Shown: positions 33,472 through 43,453 of the stretch, piece after piece
How the letters are laid out: each line of letters starts with the position of its first letter
Numbering within the stretch: the stretch's first letter is position 1
Origin: JBCCCJ01 sp039029315
Lineage (GTDB): Bacteria > Bacteroidota > Bacteroidia > J057
NCBI GenBank assembly: GCA_039029315.1
Contig: JBCCGK010000069.1
Span: 1-64,000, forward strand
Direction: 5' to 3'
DNA length: 64,000 bases
Notes under the pieces: generated by a model
The model's input: only the letters and a program-made list of their open reading frames with translations
The model's database searches: none
What the model was told of the DNA's origin: nothing
Translations under genes and position numbers: made by a program

Positions 33472-35022
33472 ATGCTTGATCTAGTGATTGTTGGAATCTA
33501 CTTCGGAACGATTTTTATGGCAGCGATATCAGGAAGAGCTGGCAAAGAAGCTACAGTGGAACAGTACTTCCTGAGTTCGAGGAATCTGAGATGGCCATCC
33601 ATCGCTCTGTCTTCTATTGCAACAAATATCAACGGCTACCAATTTTTGGGAATGATGGGGTCTGCCTATCTCTATGGTTTGGCACAAGCGAGTCTGGAAA
33701 TCAATGCTGTACAAGGGATATTGATGGCAGCCTTCATTTTTGTCCCACTTTTCCTGAAAGAACAAGTCATTACGATCACCCAGTATATCAAAAAAAGATT
33801 GGGCAAAGCTGTTGCGCTGTCTTATTCGATCGCTAATCTGCTGATTTTTTCAACCATCACCTTAGGAGCTGCCCTTTTCTGGGGAGCATATGCAGCGGAT
33901 CTGGTATTTGCAGATTATCTCTCTGTGATCAGTGAAGACCGGATTACCCGAATTTCTGTCTTGATTATCGGCCTCGGTCTTTTCTCTGCTATATATACCT
34001 ATCTGGGAGGTCTGGGTGCAGTGGTCAAGACAGACATGATCCAGTTTGCCATTCTGCTTATCGGTGGCTTTGTCGTTCTGTTTATTTCGATTTACCATCT
34101 GGGGGGATGGGGAGAATTGTATCAAAAAACCCCTCAACTCATGCATATGTATTTACCATCAGATCACCCAACACTGCCCTGGATTCATATGTTTGGCCTG
34201 TTTCTGCTCAACATCAACTATTGGTGTGCCAACCAAACAATCATGCAGCGGTCCCTGGCAGCCAAAAGTCTGCGAGAAGCCCAAATCGGCTTGATGGTGG
34301 GAGGGGTGATGAAATATGTCATGGCAGTTGTCATTGTCATTCCAGGCATCGCCCTGTTTGGAATTCTGGGCCCTGATGGATTGGCGGAGCCCGATATGGC
34401 GTTTCCTTATTTGGTGAAAACATATCTTCCAATAGGAGTAAAAGGCCTCATCCTGTGCGCCCTCTTTGCCTCATTGATGAGTACAGTCGATTCCACCTTC
34501 AATTCCCTGGCAACCCTGTGGTCGATCGACATTTACAAAGAATACATCCGCAAAGATGCCAATGACCAACAAATCGTTCAGGCAGGCAAACAAACCATTC
34601 TTGTGAGTCTGCTCACAGGAATCATCATGGGATTTGTGTTGTTGTATCTCAAATTTGACAATCCCGATGCAGCATTTACTCACACCTTGAATGAGTTGCG
34701 TTACTATATCAATTGCGGCATCGTGGTTCTGATATGTACAGCTGCCTTCCTCCTTGCTCCACGACATTGGCTGACGCTACTGGCGTTTTTTTCCACCATT
34801 CCTTTGCATCTGATCATCATTCATTATTTCCCGGACATGAATTACTTTGTGCGGGCGATGTGGGTAATTCTCATTGCATTTGGCCTATCTGCACTTGGAT
34901 CTATCGGGAGAGGGGGATGGAGAAAATTAGAGGAGATCATCCAATATGATTCTCCCGATATTGCCAAGATCGGTCTGGGACTGCTCATTTCCCTGATTTC
35001 TCTCCATGTGATCTTTGCCTGA
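33472..35022 (+). CDS. sodium:solute symporter family transporter
   Basis: The 516-residue inner-membrane protein has about 13 hydrophobic helices. The SSS family marks are the N-terminal helix followed by EQYFLSSRNLRWPSIALSS, unwound helix 1 with NINGYQFLGMMGS, and SLMSTVDSTFNSLATLWSIDIY (sodium-site Ser/Thr and the Asp-containing family signature). It imports a sugar, polyol, sialic acid-like or carboxylate solute with Na+; neighbours give no substrate clue. The gene stands behind a 507-bp gap with a promoter-like site. Confidence 0.92.
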   Translation: MLDLVIVGIYFGTIFMAAISGRAGKEATVEQYFLSSRNLRWPSIALSSIATNINGYQFLGMMGSAYLYGLAQASLEINAVQGILMAAFIFVPLFLKEQVITITQYIKKRLGKAVALSYSIANLLIFSTITLGAALFWGAYAADLVFADYLSVISEDRITRISVLIIGLGLFSAIYTYLGGLGAVVKTDMIQFAILLIGGFVVLFISIYHLGGWGELYQKTPQLMHMYLPSDHPTLPWIHMFGLFLLNINYWCANQTIMQRSLAAKSLREAQIGLMVGGVMKYVMAVVIVIPGIALFGILGPDGLAEPDMAFPYLVKTYLPIGVKGLILCALFASLMSTVDSTFNSLATLWSIDIYKEYIRKDANDQQIVQAGKQTILVSLLTGIIMGFVLLYLKFDNPDAAFTHTLNELRYYINCGIVVLICTAAFLLAPRHWLTLLAFFSTIPLHLIIIHYFPDMNYFVRAMWVILIAFGLSALGSIGRGGWRKLEEIIQYDSPDIAKIGLGLLISLISLHVIFA

Positions 35023-35134
35023 CACACTTGCTGATCTATTGTTAGCTATCAAGGGAGGTCTAATCTTTCATCACAGCCAGACATTTCCTACTTTGGAAAT
35101 ATTCTGGATTAATCACCTGAAATGGATCTTCCCT

Positions 35135-37411
35135 ATGAAACGACAACTACTGCTTCCCGTCATCCTTTGTCTGTCTTTCCTGATGGGCAGGCTTACCCAT
35201 ACACACTCCCAAACAATCACCTCCATTGTGGTGAATCCAGCTGTTCCCCTCGAATGCACCAATACTTCTGTCACAATAGGCGGCACCCTTCCTTGTGCCA
35301 ATGCGACGATTAATGGAACCAGTCATAACATTATCGGCAATACCATCACAATTTTTGTTGATGTTTTCCAACCCATGATTTGTCTTCCAGCCATCCTCCC
35401 TCTTAATCTCACGGAGCCATTGGGGATGGTCCCTGCTGGATCGTACAGCATTCAAGTGCAATATGTGGTCAATGGACAGGTGGTAACTTCTTCCAATAGT
35501 GCGACCACCATTGGCGTCTGTTGCACTGTAAATTCTAACTTTCTTTCCTCAATGGGGCCCTTTTGTGTGGGAGATAGCGTGGATTTGATGGCCATTGATA
35601 CAACTTTGGCTGGATATGACTGGCAAATTGATGGAACATCTTTTGACTCCAGCATGCAAAGCAGCTATGTCTTCACGACTGCTGGCACCTTTACCATCAG
35701 TCTGGTTGGGGATGATGGAAGTTGTACCACCATGACAGACCAAAGCATGACGGTCAGTGGCCCAAGTGTAACGATCGGCCAGGTGAATCCAGAGGGTTGT
35801 CCTGGTTCTATGGATGGCAGCATTGATCTCCAGCTGAGCGGCGGTACTCCTCCCTATACCTTCAATTGGTCATCTGGTGACTCAACCGAAGATATCAGTC
35901 AGTTGATGGCAGGTCTCTATGTCGTAACAGTCGGTGATAACAGCAACTGTTCTACTACAGATTCTATTACGGTTCCGGGAGGGATAGATGTAGTCGCCGC
36001 TTTATCAAGCGCTACTCCGCCAGTCCTGTGTTTGGGAGATTCTGCTGTCCTGTTGGCTGGAGGACTTGGAGCCACCCACTTCAACTGGCTGATTAATGGA
36101 ATTCCATTTCCCCAACAGGCACAACTCAGCTATATCTTTCCCGACACCGGTTCCTATGAGATCATGCTCATCGCCAGCAATGTCTCCTGCAGCGATTCTG
36201 CTTCAACTCATTTTTACGTCTCTGCACCCATCATCAGCAATCCAGTAATCGAAGATGAAACCTGTACCAACAGCCTGGACGGAAGCATCAACCTGACAGT
36301 GAGTGCAGGATTTCCGGCTTATTCTTTTCTATGGTCATCTGGCGATACAACACAGAATATTTCTCAAGCGGCAGGTGGTGAGTATGTCCTCAGCATCACC
36401 GATAGCATGGGGTGTGTAACGGTTGACAGCTTTACCATTGGGACATCTTTGGGCGTGACAGCGGATTTTATGGCTTCTACAGATCCCTCTATTTGTCCTG
36501 CTCAGACCGTTCAATTTACCAACACAAGTCAACTGGCCAATACCTTTGATTGGTTGAGGGATGGCATATCCTTCGCCCAGAGTCAGAATGCCAGCTTTAC
36601 CTTCCCGGATAGTGGCATCGTCGAGATTTCTCTGATAGCAATAGAGGGCATCTGTCGTGACACAAGTTCGATGGAATTTTTTATCAATGCCTCTCCAAAC
36701 ATACTGGCTCATATTTCGGGGGAGTCCTGCCCTGAATCCAGAGATGGTGCCATTGATCTTAGCTTGACAGGAGGCTCAGGCCCTTTTCATTTTCTGTGGT
36801 CGACTTCCGATACGACAGAAGATATCAATGGTCTTTCGCCAGGACTTTTTGACGTAGCCATAGAAGATACAGCCACTTGTATCGTCAGAGATACATTTGA
36901 GATCGAAACACTCGGTGGAGCCCAGGCAGCCTTTACCGCCTATCCTGTTGCGCAGGGGATGCAATTCTTAGATCAATCAGACTCACTTGTGGTTTCATGG
37001 CATTGGGATTTCGGTACCGGCGGAGATACAAGTACCCTCCAACATCCCATTTTTGATTACTCAGTATCGGGAGAATACATTGTTTGTCTAAGCACAGAGG
37101 ATCTATATGGTTGTATGGATATGGTTTGTGATACCATTGGATTTGTGTTGGGGATTTCACAAGAGGCTTTTCTGCCTCTTCAGCTGTTTCCCAATCCCGC
37201 AGAGAAAGAGGTGATTCTCGATGTAAGAGAAATCATTGGCCAGTCAGCTGAAATCTCCTTATTTGATGTCACTGGCAAACGAATCTTCACTCGCAGGCAG
37301 CAAATCGAAGGCATGTACAGGATGGATCTCTCTGGCATTTCTCCCGGAATCTATCAAATACACTTACGGACTGAGGCGCAAAGATTCAGCGGCAAGCTGC
37401 TCAAACAGTAA
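35135..37411 (+). CDS. T9SS adhesin-like protein with SprB and PKD repeats
   Basis: 758 residues from ATG 35135 (MKRQLLLPVILCLSF signal peptide); the upstream in-frame TTG at 35015 lies inside the symporter gene and is rejected. After an N-terminal domain, PKD-like sandwiches alternate with at least three SprB repeats, each with a C..S.DGSI-type start (near 212, 375 and 525 of the mature order) and a WSSGDST(T)E/QDIS motif. A last PKD domain (WHWDFGTGGDTS) and a sorting domain (LFPNPAEKEVIL to FSGKLLKQ) follow. SprB repeats occur in gliding adhesins and other surface polymers; adhesion or matrix binding is likely, not proven. The gene ends in a hairpin at 37431-37457. Confidence 0.87.
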   Translation: MKRQLLLPVILCLSFLMGRLTHTHSQTITSIVVNPAVPLECTNTSVTIGGTLPCANATINGTSHNIIGNTITIFVDVFQPMICLPAILPLNLTEPLGMVPAGSYSIQVQYVVNGQVVTSSNSATTIGVCCTVNSNFLSSMGPFCVGDSVDLMAIDTTLAGYDWQIDGTSFDSSMQSSYVFTTAGTFTISLVGDDGSCTTMTDQSMTVSGPSVTIGQVNPEGCPGSMDGSIDLQLSGGTPPYTFNWSSGDSTEDISQLMAGLYVVTVGDNSNCSTTDSITVPGGIDVVAALSSATPPVLCLGDSAVLLAGGLGATHFNWLINGIPFPQQAQLSYIFPDTGSYEIMLIASNVSCSDSASTHFYVSAPIISNPVIEDETCTNSLDGSINLTVSAGFPAYSFLWSSGDTTQNISQAAGGEYVLSITDSMGCVTVDSFTIGTSLGVTADFMASTDPSICPAQTVQFTNTSQLANTFDWLRDGISFAQSQNASFTFPDSGIVEISLIAIEGICRDTSSMEFFINASPNILAHISGESCPESRDGAIDLSLTGGSGPFHFLWSTSDTTEDINGLSPGLFDVAIEDTATCIVRDTFEIETLGGAQAAFTAYPVAQGMQFLDQSDSLVVSWHWDFGTGGDTSTLQHPIFDYSVSGEYIVCLSTEDLYGCMDMVCDTIGFVLGISQEAFLPLQLFPNPAEKEVILDVREIIGQSAEISLFDVTGKRIFTRRQQIEGMYRMDLSGISPGIYQIHLRTEAQRFSGKLLKQ

Positions 37412-37430
37412 ATAAGAGGCATATACGGAA

Positions 37431-37457
37431 GCTGCGTCATCTCAGAGATGACGCAGC
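37431..37457. terminator. bidirectional hairpin between convergent genes
   Basis: A perfect 12-bp stem (37431-37442 with 37446-37457, gctgcgtcatct/agatgacgcagc) has a 3-nt loop, between the T9SS adhesin gene and the convergent gene at 37480. No T tract. Confidence 0.8.
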
Positions 37458-37479
37458 CTGATCGACTATTTATAGGAGG

Positions 37480-37992
37480 TTAGAGCGCTTCGGTCACATG
37501 CATGACAAGTGGATGGAAATGAATGGTTCCGCCCAGCTTGCCACAGTCTTCACCATTGGTATCAGACAGAATATTGGCGGACTTGATCAGACCTTGGCCT
37601 TGAAAGGTCTTATACTGGTGTTGGTGCATGCCGGCGGATGCACGCAAGGCACCCTCGCCTTGCTGGAATGAAGCAAAAACAACATTCTGGCTCGCCAGCT
37701 CTTGTACAGGAATTTCTTGACGAAACTCTTGAACAAAGGTGGTCCAGTCCGCTTTGTTTTCTTTCAATTTGATCAGGCCAGACAAAACGACCTTGTCCCC
37801 ATTCACACAGGTATTCACATTGATAGAAATTTGAGGGTTGTGTCCATACATCTCGCAGTCGCCCTTGACCTTGACCAGATCGTGTACTTCAATCGGTTGA
37901 ATGGGCAAGATGACTTGTCTCGTTTGAGCGTGAATCAAGAAGGTAGTCAGTAAGAAACAGAAAAACAGATAAAATCTGATGAGAAATTGCAT
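37480..37992 (-). CDS. small exported protein of unknown function
   Basis: The 170-residue protein has a signal peptide (1-22, ending LIHAQ). The mature chain is beta-rich, with two Cys pairs (CEMYGH, NTCVNGD, EDCGKLGG) and a His-rich stretch (GMHQHQYK, IHFHPL) that could bind metal. No family is recognised. It has no sorting domain or lipobox, so it is probably periplasmic or secreted. It is divergent from the large propeller gene at 38271. Confidence 0.6.
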   Translation of the reverse strand: MQFLIRFYLFFCFLLTTFLIHAQTRQVILPIQPIEVHDLVKVKGDCEMYGHNPQISINVNTCVNGDKVVLSGLIKLKENKADWTTFVQEFRQEIPVQELASQNVVFASFQQGEGALRASAGMHQHQYKTFQGQGLIKSANILSDTNGEDCGKLGGTIHFHPLVMHVTEAL

Positions 37993-38270
37993 GCTTACGC
38001 GTTGTTAGTGAGCAAACAGAAGGTGTGCAGAGCCTTAATATGGAGGACAATAGTGAATCAAAGACCGCTTTTACCCAAAAAGGTTGTAAAGATGAATGAA
38101 AGGAATGCTCAAACGCCAATTTTGGACACCAGCCTTTATCAAAAAAAGCAAAATTAGGACAGGAACTTGTATATGAGTCAGTTGGGAAAGTGATCTTTTG
38201 GACCTATATTTCCCTCTTCTCAACCTTTTATTCAACATCTTTCCTTGATTATTTACCCAAAACAAAAGGT

Positions 38271-41200
38271 ATGAACCGTATTATTTCTCTACTATGTATT
38301 GGACTTTTCGGCTTTTTCTCCCTCCTTGGTCAGGACAAAGAGACAACAAGTCAGTTGGAGAAAGGGCTCAAAGGGCTCAAGTTCCGAAACATTGGACCAG
38401 CTTTCGCTTCTGGTAGAATTGCTGACATAGCGATTCATCCAGAGGATGACAATGTCTGGTATGTCGCTGTAGGATCCGGGGGGGTCTGGAAAACTGTCAA
38501 TGCTGGCGTAAGCTGGAAACCCATTTTTGATAAGCAAAGTTCCTATTCGACAGGATGTATCACCATAGATGCACGCAATCCACATACCATCTGGGTAGGA
38601 ACAGGTGAAAATGTTGGCGGGCGTCATGTCGGATTTGGCGATGGGATCTACAAAAGTATGGACGGCGGAAAATCCTGGAAAAATATGGGATTGAAGGCAA
38701 CTGAACACATTTCCAAAATCATTGTTCATCCAGATAATTCTGATATCATCTGGGTTGCAGCCCAGGGACCCTTGTGGAATAAAGGAGGAGAGAGAGGCTT
38801 ATACAAATCTTCTGATGGTGGAAAAAGCTGGAAAAAAACATTGGGAGACAAAGAATGGACAGGGGTAACAGATCTTGTCATTGATCCGCGAAATCCCAAT
38901 TGGTTATACGCTGCAAGCTGGCAACGCCACCGAACAGTTGCGGCCTTGATGGGGGGCGGTCCAGGCTCAGGCATTCATAGAAGCACAGACGGAGGAGATA
39001 GCTGGGAAAAACTCAGCAATGGTCTTCCCCGATCCAATATGGGCAAAATCGGAATTGCCATTTCTCCTCAACAACCAGACATTCTGTATGCTGCCATCGA
39101 GTTGGATCGAACCAAAGGCGGAGTCTATCGCTCCACAGACAGGGGATCTTCCTGGACCAAACAATCCAATGCGGTTTCTGGTGCAACAGGTCCACATTAT
39201 TATCAAGAATTGTACGCCTCTCCCCATCAGTTTGATCGACTCTATCTGATGGATAATAGAATACAGGTCTCAGAAAATGGAGGAAAAACGTTTCGAAGAC
39301 TCAATGAGCAAGACAAACATTCGGACAATCACTCCATCAATTTCAGAGCTGATGATCCGGATTATCTCTTGATTGGTACGGATGGCGGCATCTATGAAAG
39401 TTTTGATCTAGCCAAAACCTGGCGGTTCATCGATAATCTTCCCATCACTCAGTATTACAAGGTGGCAGTTGATGATGCCTTGCCGTTCTATCATGTCTAT
39501 GGTGGCACCCAGGACAATGGCTCTCATGGGGGGCCTTCCAGAACAGATACCTATCACGGCATTCGCAATGCCGATTGGTACAAAACTCTAGGTGCAGATG
39601 GGCACCAATCAGCAACAGAACCCGGAAACCCCAACATCATGTATGCAGAGACACAACAAGGTGGCTTGCATCGGGTGGACCGAATTACAGGCGAGCAGGT
39701 CTATATTCAGCCTCAAGCAGAAGAAGGAGAGGATTTTGAACGATACAATTGGGATGCCCCTATTTTGGTGAGTCCACATTCCCCCTCTCGCCTATATGTT
39801 GCCTCCCAGCGAGTCTGGCGATCCGACAACAGAGGAGATAGTTGGACCGCTATCTCGGGAGATTTGACCCGGGATCAGGAACGGATAAGCCTCCCAATCA
39901 TGGGAAGAACACAAAGTTGGGATGCTGCCTGGGATGTAGGAGCTATGTCCAACTATAATACCATTACCTCTCTGGCAGAATCTCCTCTTCAGGAAGGATT
40001 ACTTTATGCTGGAACGGACGACGGAATCATTCAGGTGACAGAAGATGGTGGAAAAAACTGGAAGAAAATTGAAGCCAGTAGCCTGCCTGATGTGCCATCC
40101 ACAGCTTTTGTCAATGATATTCGCGCAGACTTACACGATGCCAATACGGTATATGTAGCGATGGACAATCACAAATATGGAGATTTTACCCCCTATCTCC
40201 TGAAAAGCACGAACAGAGGCAAAAGCTGGAAATCTCTGACTGCAAGCATGCCGCAACGGACACTTGTCTGGCGGATCGTTCAGGACCATGTGTCGCCCAA
40301 TCTGCTTTTTGCAGCTACGGAATTTGGCATTTATTGCACCCTGGATGGAGGAGAAAAATGGATGCAGCTCAAAGGAGGACTGCCTACCATCGCTTTCAGG
40401 GACATCACCATCCAACGTCGCGAAAATGACCTGGTCGCCGCCTCCTTTGGCAGAGGATTCTACATCCTGGACGACATCAGCGTGTTGAGAGAACTATCTG
40501 AAGAACAAATGAAACAGGAAGCCAGTCTATTTTCTGTTCGCAAGGCGCTGTGGTATGTACCAAAATCAGTGGTCAGTTCTCAAGGCTCTGCCCATTATAC
40601 AGCAGACAATCCTCCTTTTGGTGCAGTATTTACCTATCACTATGGCGAAGATGTCACAAGCCTGAAAGCAGCCAGAAAGAAAAAAGAACGCAGCTTGAAT
40701 AAAGAAAACAAAGATATTCCCTTCCCCGGTTGGGATGCTCTAGAAGCAGAACGAAGACAGGAAAAAGCGAAAATCTGGCTGACAGTTAAGGACAGTGAGG
40801 GCAATGTGGTGCGCAAGATCAGTGGTCCGATCAGCAAGGGAATTCATCGCGTTGCCTGGGATCTGAGATATGCTTCCAAAAGACCTGTGAGAGTTGGTGG
40901 AAATCGCCCGAGCGGTGGCAGAGGAGGAGGATTCAGAAGTGGTGGTGGTGGTGGATTGATGGTCGTTCCCGGCACCTATACCGTAAGCATGTCCAAGCAA
41001 GTCGATGGGCAGGTAACACAATTGGCCGGGCCAGTGAGTTTCGAGGTAGAGCGACTGCGTGATGGTGCTCTCAAAGGCGCAACGAATGAAGAATTGACTG
41101 CGTATCGCAAGGAATTAGAAGCACTTCAAGGAGCGGTCTTTGCGGCCTCTATGGTATTGGACAAAAGCAAGAATCGGATCAATGCCATCCAGACTGCTTT

Positions 41201-41555
41201 GGGCAGAAGCAGTGTGGAGCCCGGACAACTGGATAACCAACTTCATCAACTCAAACAAAAGCTGTTGGATCTCGATGAGAAAATGAATGGAAATCCTTCC
41301 AAAGAGGAGATAGGCGAGCGAAATCCTCCCACAGTCCGGTCAAGGATGTTCATCGCTTTCCGGGGAATGTCTACCACCTATGGTCCTACCCCACTCCACA
41401 AGCGAAGCATGGAGATCGCCAAGAAAGAGTTCACCAGCCTGAATGCTGAGTTGGAAGAAATCAGTAAGAATGAGATCCCCGCTTTGGAAAAAGCCGTGTC
41501 AGGAGCAGGAGCGCCCTGGATTGAAGGCCAGGCCCTGCCAGAGATCAAGCGATAA
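38271..41555 (+). CDS. exported VPS10/sortilin-type BNR beta-propeller protein
   Basis: 1,094 residues from ATG 38271, which opens the signal peptide (MNRIISLLCIGLFGFFSLL); an in-frame GTG at 38190 is rejected. Two blocks of BNR/Asp-box repeats (S.DGG.SW, for example KSMDGGKSWKN, KSSDGGKSWKK, RSTDGGDSWEK, RSTDRGSSWTK; then STNRGKSWKS) form a propeller of the sortilin/VPS10 type (about 30-720). A beta domain with a Gly-rich loop (RPSGGRGGGFRSGGGGG, near residue 890) and a helical C-terminus (about 930-1094) follow. This is a common family in marine and soil Bacteroidota, with an unproven but probable glycoside- or protein-binding role. No T9SS domain, so it may be periplasmic. Confidence 0.88.
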   Translation: MNRIISLLCIGLFGFFSLLGQDKETTSQLEKGLKGLKFRNIGPAFASGRIADIAIHPEDDNVWYVAVGSGGVWKTVNAGVSWKPIFDKQSSYSTGCITIDARNPHTIWVGTGENVGGRHVGFGDGIYKSMDGGKSWKNMGLKATEHISKIIVHPDNSDIIWVAAQGPLWNKGGERGLYKSSDGGKSWKKTLGDKEWTGVTDLVIDPRNPNWLYAASWQRHRTVAALMGGGPGSGIHRSTDGGDSWEKLSNGLPRSNMGKIGIAISPQQPDILYAAIELDRTKGGVYRSTDRGSSWTKQSNAVSGATGPHYYQELYASPHQFDRLYLMDNRIQVSENGGKTFRRLNEQDKHSDNHSINFRADDPDYLLIGTDGGIYESFDLAKTWRFIDNLPITQYYKVAVDDALPFYHVYGGTQDNGSHGGPSRTDTYHGIRNADWYKTLGADGHQSATEPGNPNIMYAETQQGGLHRVDRITGEQVYIQPQAEEGEDFERYNWDAPILVSPHSPSRLYVASQRVWRSDNRGDSWTAISGDLTRDQERISLPIMGRTQSWDAAWDVGAMSNYNTITSLAESPLQEGLLYAGTDDGIIQVTEDGGKNWKKIEASSLPDVPSTAFVNDIRADLHDANTVYVAMDNHKYGDFTPYLLKSTNRGKSWKSLTASMPQRTLVWRIVQDHVSPNLLFAATEFGIYCTLDGGEKWMQLKGGLPTIAFRDITIQRRENDLVAASFGRGFYILDDISVLRELSEEQMKQEASLFSVRKALWYVPKSVVSSQGSAHYTADNPPFGAVFTYHYGEDVTSLKAARKKKERSLNKENKDIPFPGWDALEAERRQEKAKIWLTVKDSEGNVVRKISGPISKGIHRVAWDLRYASKRPVRVGGNRPSGGRGGGFRSGGGGGLMVVPGTYTVSMSKQVDGQVTQLAGPVSFEVERLRDGALKGATNEELTAYRKELEALQGAVFAASMVLDKSKNRINAIQTALGRSSVEPGQLDNQLHQLKQKLLDLDEKMNGNPSKEEIGERNPPTVRSRMFIAFRGMSTTYGPTPLHKRSMEIAKKEFTSLNAELEEISKNEIPALEKAVSGAGAPWIEGQALPEIKR

Positions 41556-41564
41556 AAGAAATGA

Positions 41565-41622
41565 GCACTGGGACAGGATGCACAGAGAGGGTGGATTCCT
41601 CTCTGGTTTCGTGTCCCAGTGC
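41565..41622. terminator. double-stem hairpin between convergent genes
   Basis: Outer arms gcactgggaca (41565-41575) and tgtcccagtgc (41612-41622) are perfect, and the inner arms cagagagg (41583-41590) and cctctctg (41598-41605) are perfect. It lies between the stops at 41555 and 41661 and has no T tract. Confidence 0.8.
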
Positions 41623-41660
41623 CCCACATATCTTAAGAGAGTTCATTTCGTACTTCTCGA

Positions 41661-43127
41661 TCACTCTGTGATCACGATCCGTTGCGCGGACAGAATCTCA
41701 TCTTCTATCACCAGTTTCAGGAAGTATAGTCCAGGCTGCAATCCTTCCAGATCGAGGTCCACCACCTGTGGCCCTTCAATCAGCAATTGTGTGCCTTGCT
41801 TTCGGACTCTGGCAGATCCATCTACGAGTAGCCATGAGAAGGCCATATCGGCTCTTTCAGCATCGATTAGCACATGACTTTGTGCCTGGATCGGATTGGG
41901 ATATATATTGCCTACGGCGGCTCTGGCAGCCATCATGCCGGAAGTATCCTGCGAGGCCGTATCTACAGAACAGGTATCAGTCAAGGGTCCGATATATTCG
42001 ACACAACTAAAAAGCTCTACATGAGATAATGTCAATTCCACCTCGGTTCCTTGTGGATAGATTCCAAAGGCATAAAGTCCAGAGGAAATGCTATCAAGAG
42101 TAGCTGTGCCCTGATCATCGGCTAGCGAGAACTGATTGGTCGCGGTAAATCCGATGACCACTCCAAAGGTGGTATCTGTCAGGCATTCGGTGTAGACCGT
42201 ATCCAGGACAATATCGCAAACCGGGACAGGCGTACAATCCGCCGTCATGGGCGGGGTACCTTCCAGACAATTGGCAACACTGGTGTCCTGAATGGTCAGC
42301 ATCACATCTGTCGAGTTGAAATATTCTCCGTAAATATGGGTTCCGGCTGACAAACCCGTCATCGCAGCAGATCCCTGATCATCTGTAATCTGGAAGTTAT
42401 TCCCAATACCGGAAAAGGCTACAACCATCTCAAAGGTCGAGTCAGTCTTGCAGGAAGCATATACGGTATCGATTTCCAGGGTACAAATGGGTGGTGGCGG
42501 AGGAGGACTTGCAGTATCACATTCCAGGTTAACATTAATGTCTCCTTTGCCCGAATAACTGCCGTCATAGTAGAACCAGCCTGACATTCCATAATTCCCA
42601 TTTTTGTCATTGGCCCCAAATCCATATTGAAATCCGTATTGCAGGTTGGCCGGACGATGGGTCAGATAGAGAGTATCTCCATCAAACTGCATACCAGGCA
42701 CACCAAATAAGGTTGCACGGGTACTGTCCATTTCATAAAAAATCCAGTCCTGTTGCTCAATTGAATCGGCTCCCCCACCATTTTTGAGGTTGCGGCCCAA
42801 TCCGGTCCAGTCAGCATAAGTCATCTGGTGAATGAGCCAGACTTCCGCATCCCACTGACGCGTACTGTCATCTATGTTGAGGATACGGCCAGTGATCCTG
42901 GCAGTGCTATCGCTGAAAAAGTCGATAGTCCCTCCTAAACTATCAAACACATAATCACGGGATGGGTCCCCCGGAATTTGATTGAGCCAAAAGGCATGAT
43001 CTCCCGAATCATAGGGAGTCAAGGTGCAGGATTGGACAAGAGTTGGTTGTGAAAACGTAATCGTAGAAGACAAGAACAAGCAAAAAAAGCAGGTTAAATA
43101 GAATGCGCGAAGGGTACAGGTCGGCAT
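41661..43127 (-). CDS. T9SS cargo with Pro-rich linker and repeated Ig-like modules
   Basis: 488 residues from the ATG at 43127 (MPTCTLRAFYLTCFFCLFLS signal peptide); the in-frame TTG start at 43175 is rejected. The N-terminal domain (about 30-215) has a Trp/Tyr-rich beta fold, followed by a PPPPPP linker and two near-identical modules (each with TLEIDTVYASC / DIVLDTVYTEC, TFEMVVAFSG / TFGVVIGFTA and DDQGSAAM / DDQGTATL). A sorting domain (YPNPIQAQSHV to AQRIVITE) closes it. No catalytic motif; a surface-binding role is plausible. Confidence 0.84.
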   Translation of the reverse strand: MPTCTLRAFYLTCFFCLFLSSTITFSQPTLVQSCTLTPYDSGDHAFWLNQIPGDPSRDYVFDSLGGTIDFFSDSTARITGRILNIDDSTRQWDAEVWLIHQMTYADWTGLGRNLKNGGGADSIEQQDWIFYEMDSTRATLFGVPGMQFDGDTLYLTHRPANLQYGFQYGFGANDKNGNYGMSGWFYYDGSYSGKGDINVNLECDTASPPPPPPICTLEIDTVYASCKTDSTFEMVVAFSGIGNNFQITDDQGSAAMTGLSAGTHIYGEYFNSTDVMLTIQDTSVANCLEGTPPMTADCTPVPVCDIVLDTVYTECLTDTTFGVVIGFTATNQFSLADDQGTATLDSISSGLYAFGIYPQGTEVELTLSHVELFSCVEYIGPLTDTCSVDTASQDTSGMMAARAAVGNIYPNPIQAQSHVLIDAERADMAFSWLLVDGSARVRKQGTQLLIEGPQVVDLDLEGLQPGLYFLKLVIEDEILSAQRIVITE

Positions 43128-43453
43128 AAATTCTGATGATTGACTAGTAAAAAATGAATCTGCGCTTAAGTCCAAATCATCATATGCAGACAGAAGAAAT
43201 AGACTGTCTGAAAAAAGTACATAAAAAGAGAGGGGATTACCTGATCAGGGGAACAACAAAGAACGGAAATACAAAAAGAAGTACAACAATCTGTCTGCTG
43301 TCCCATTCTTAACGATGTTATTTCTACTTTCTTATGTTAAGGGGTGTGTTGGAAGAAGTTTTTCGCAAAAGGTATTGTACCATTCATCCCTGATTTTTCA
43401 CAAGTCAGACATATATACAGACATGTGGAAGAGGTCGGTCACCCAATGAGAAA
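43128..43453. other. intergenic region, nothing recognised
   Basis: The stretch of about 325 bases between two genes read leftward holds no gene, strong hairpin or promoter that I could pick out. It is AT-rich with several poly-A and poly-T runs. Confidence 0.5.
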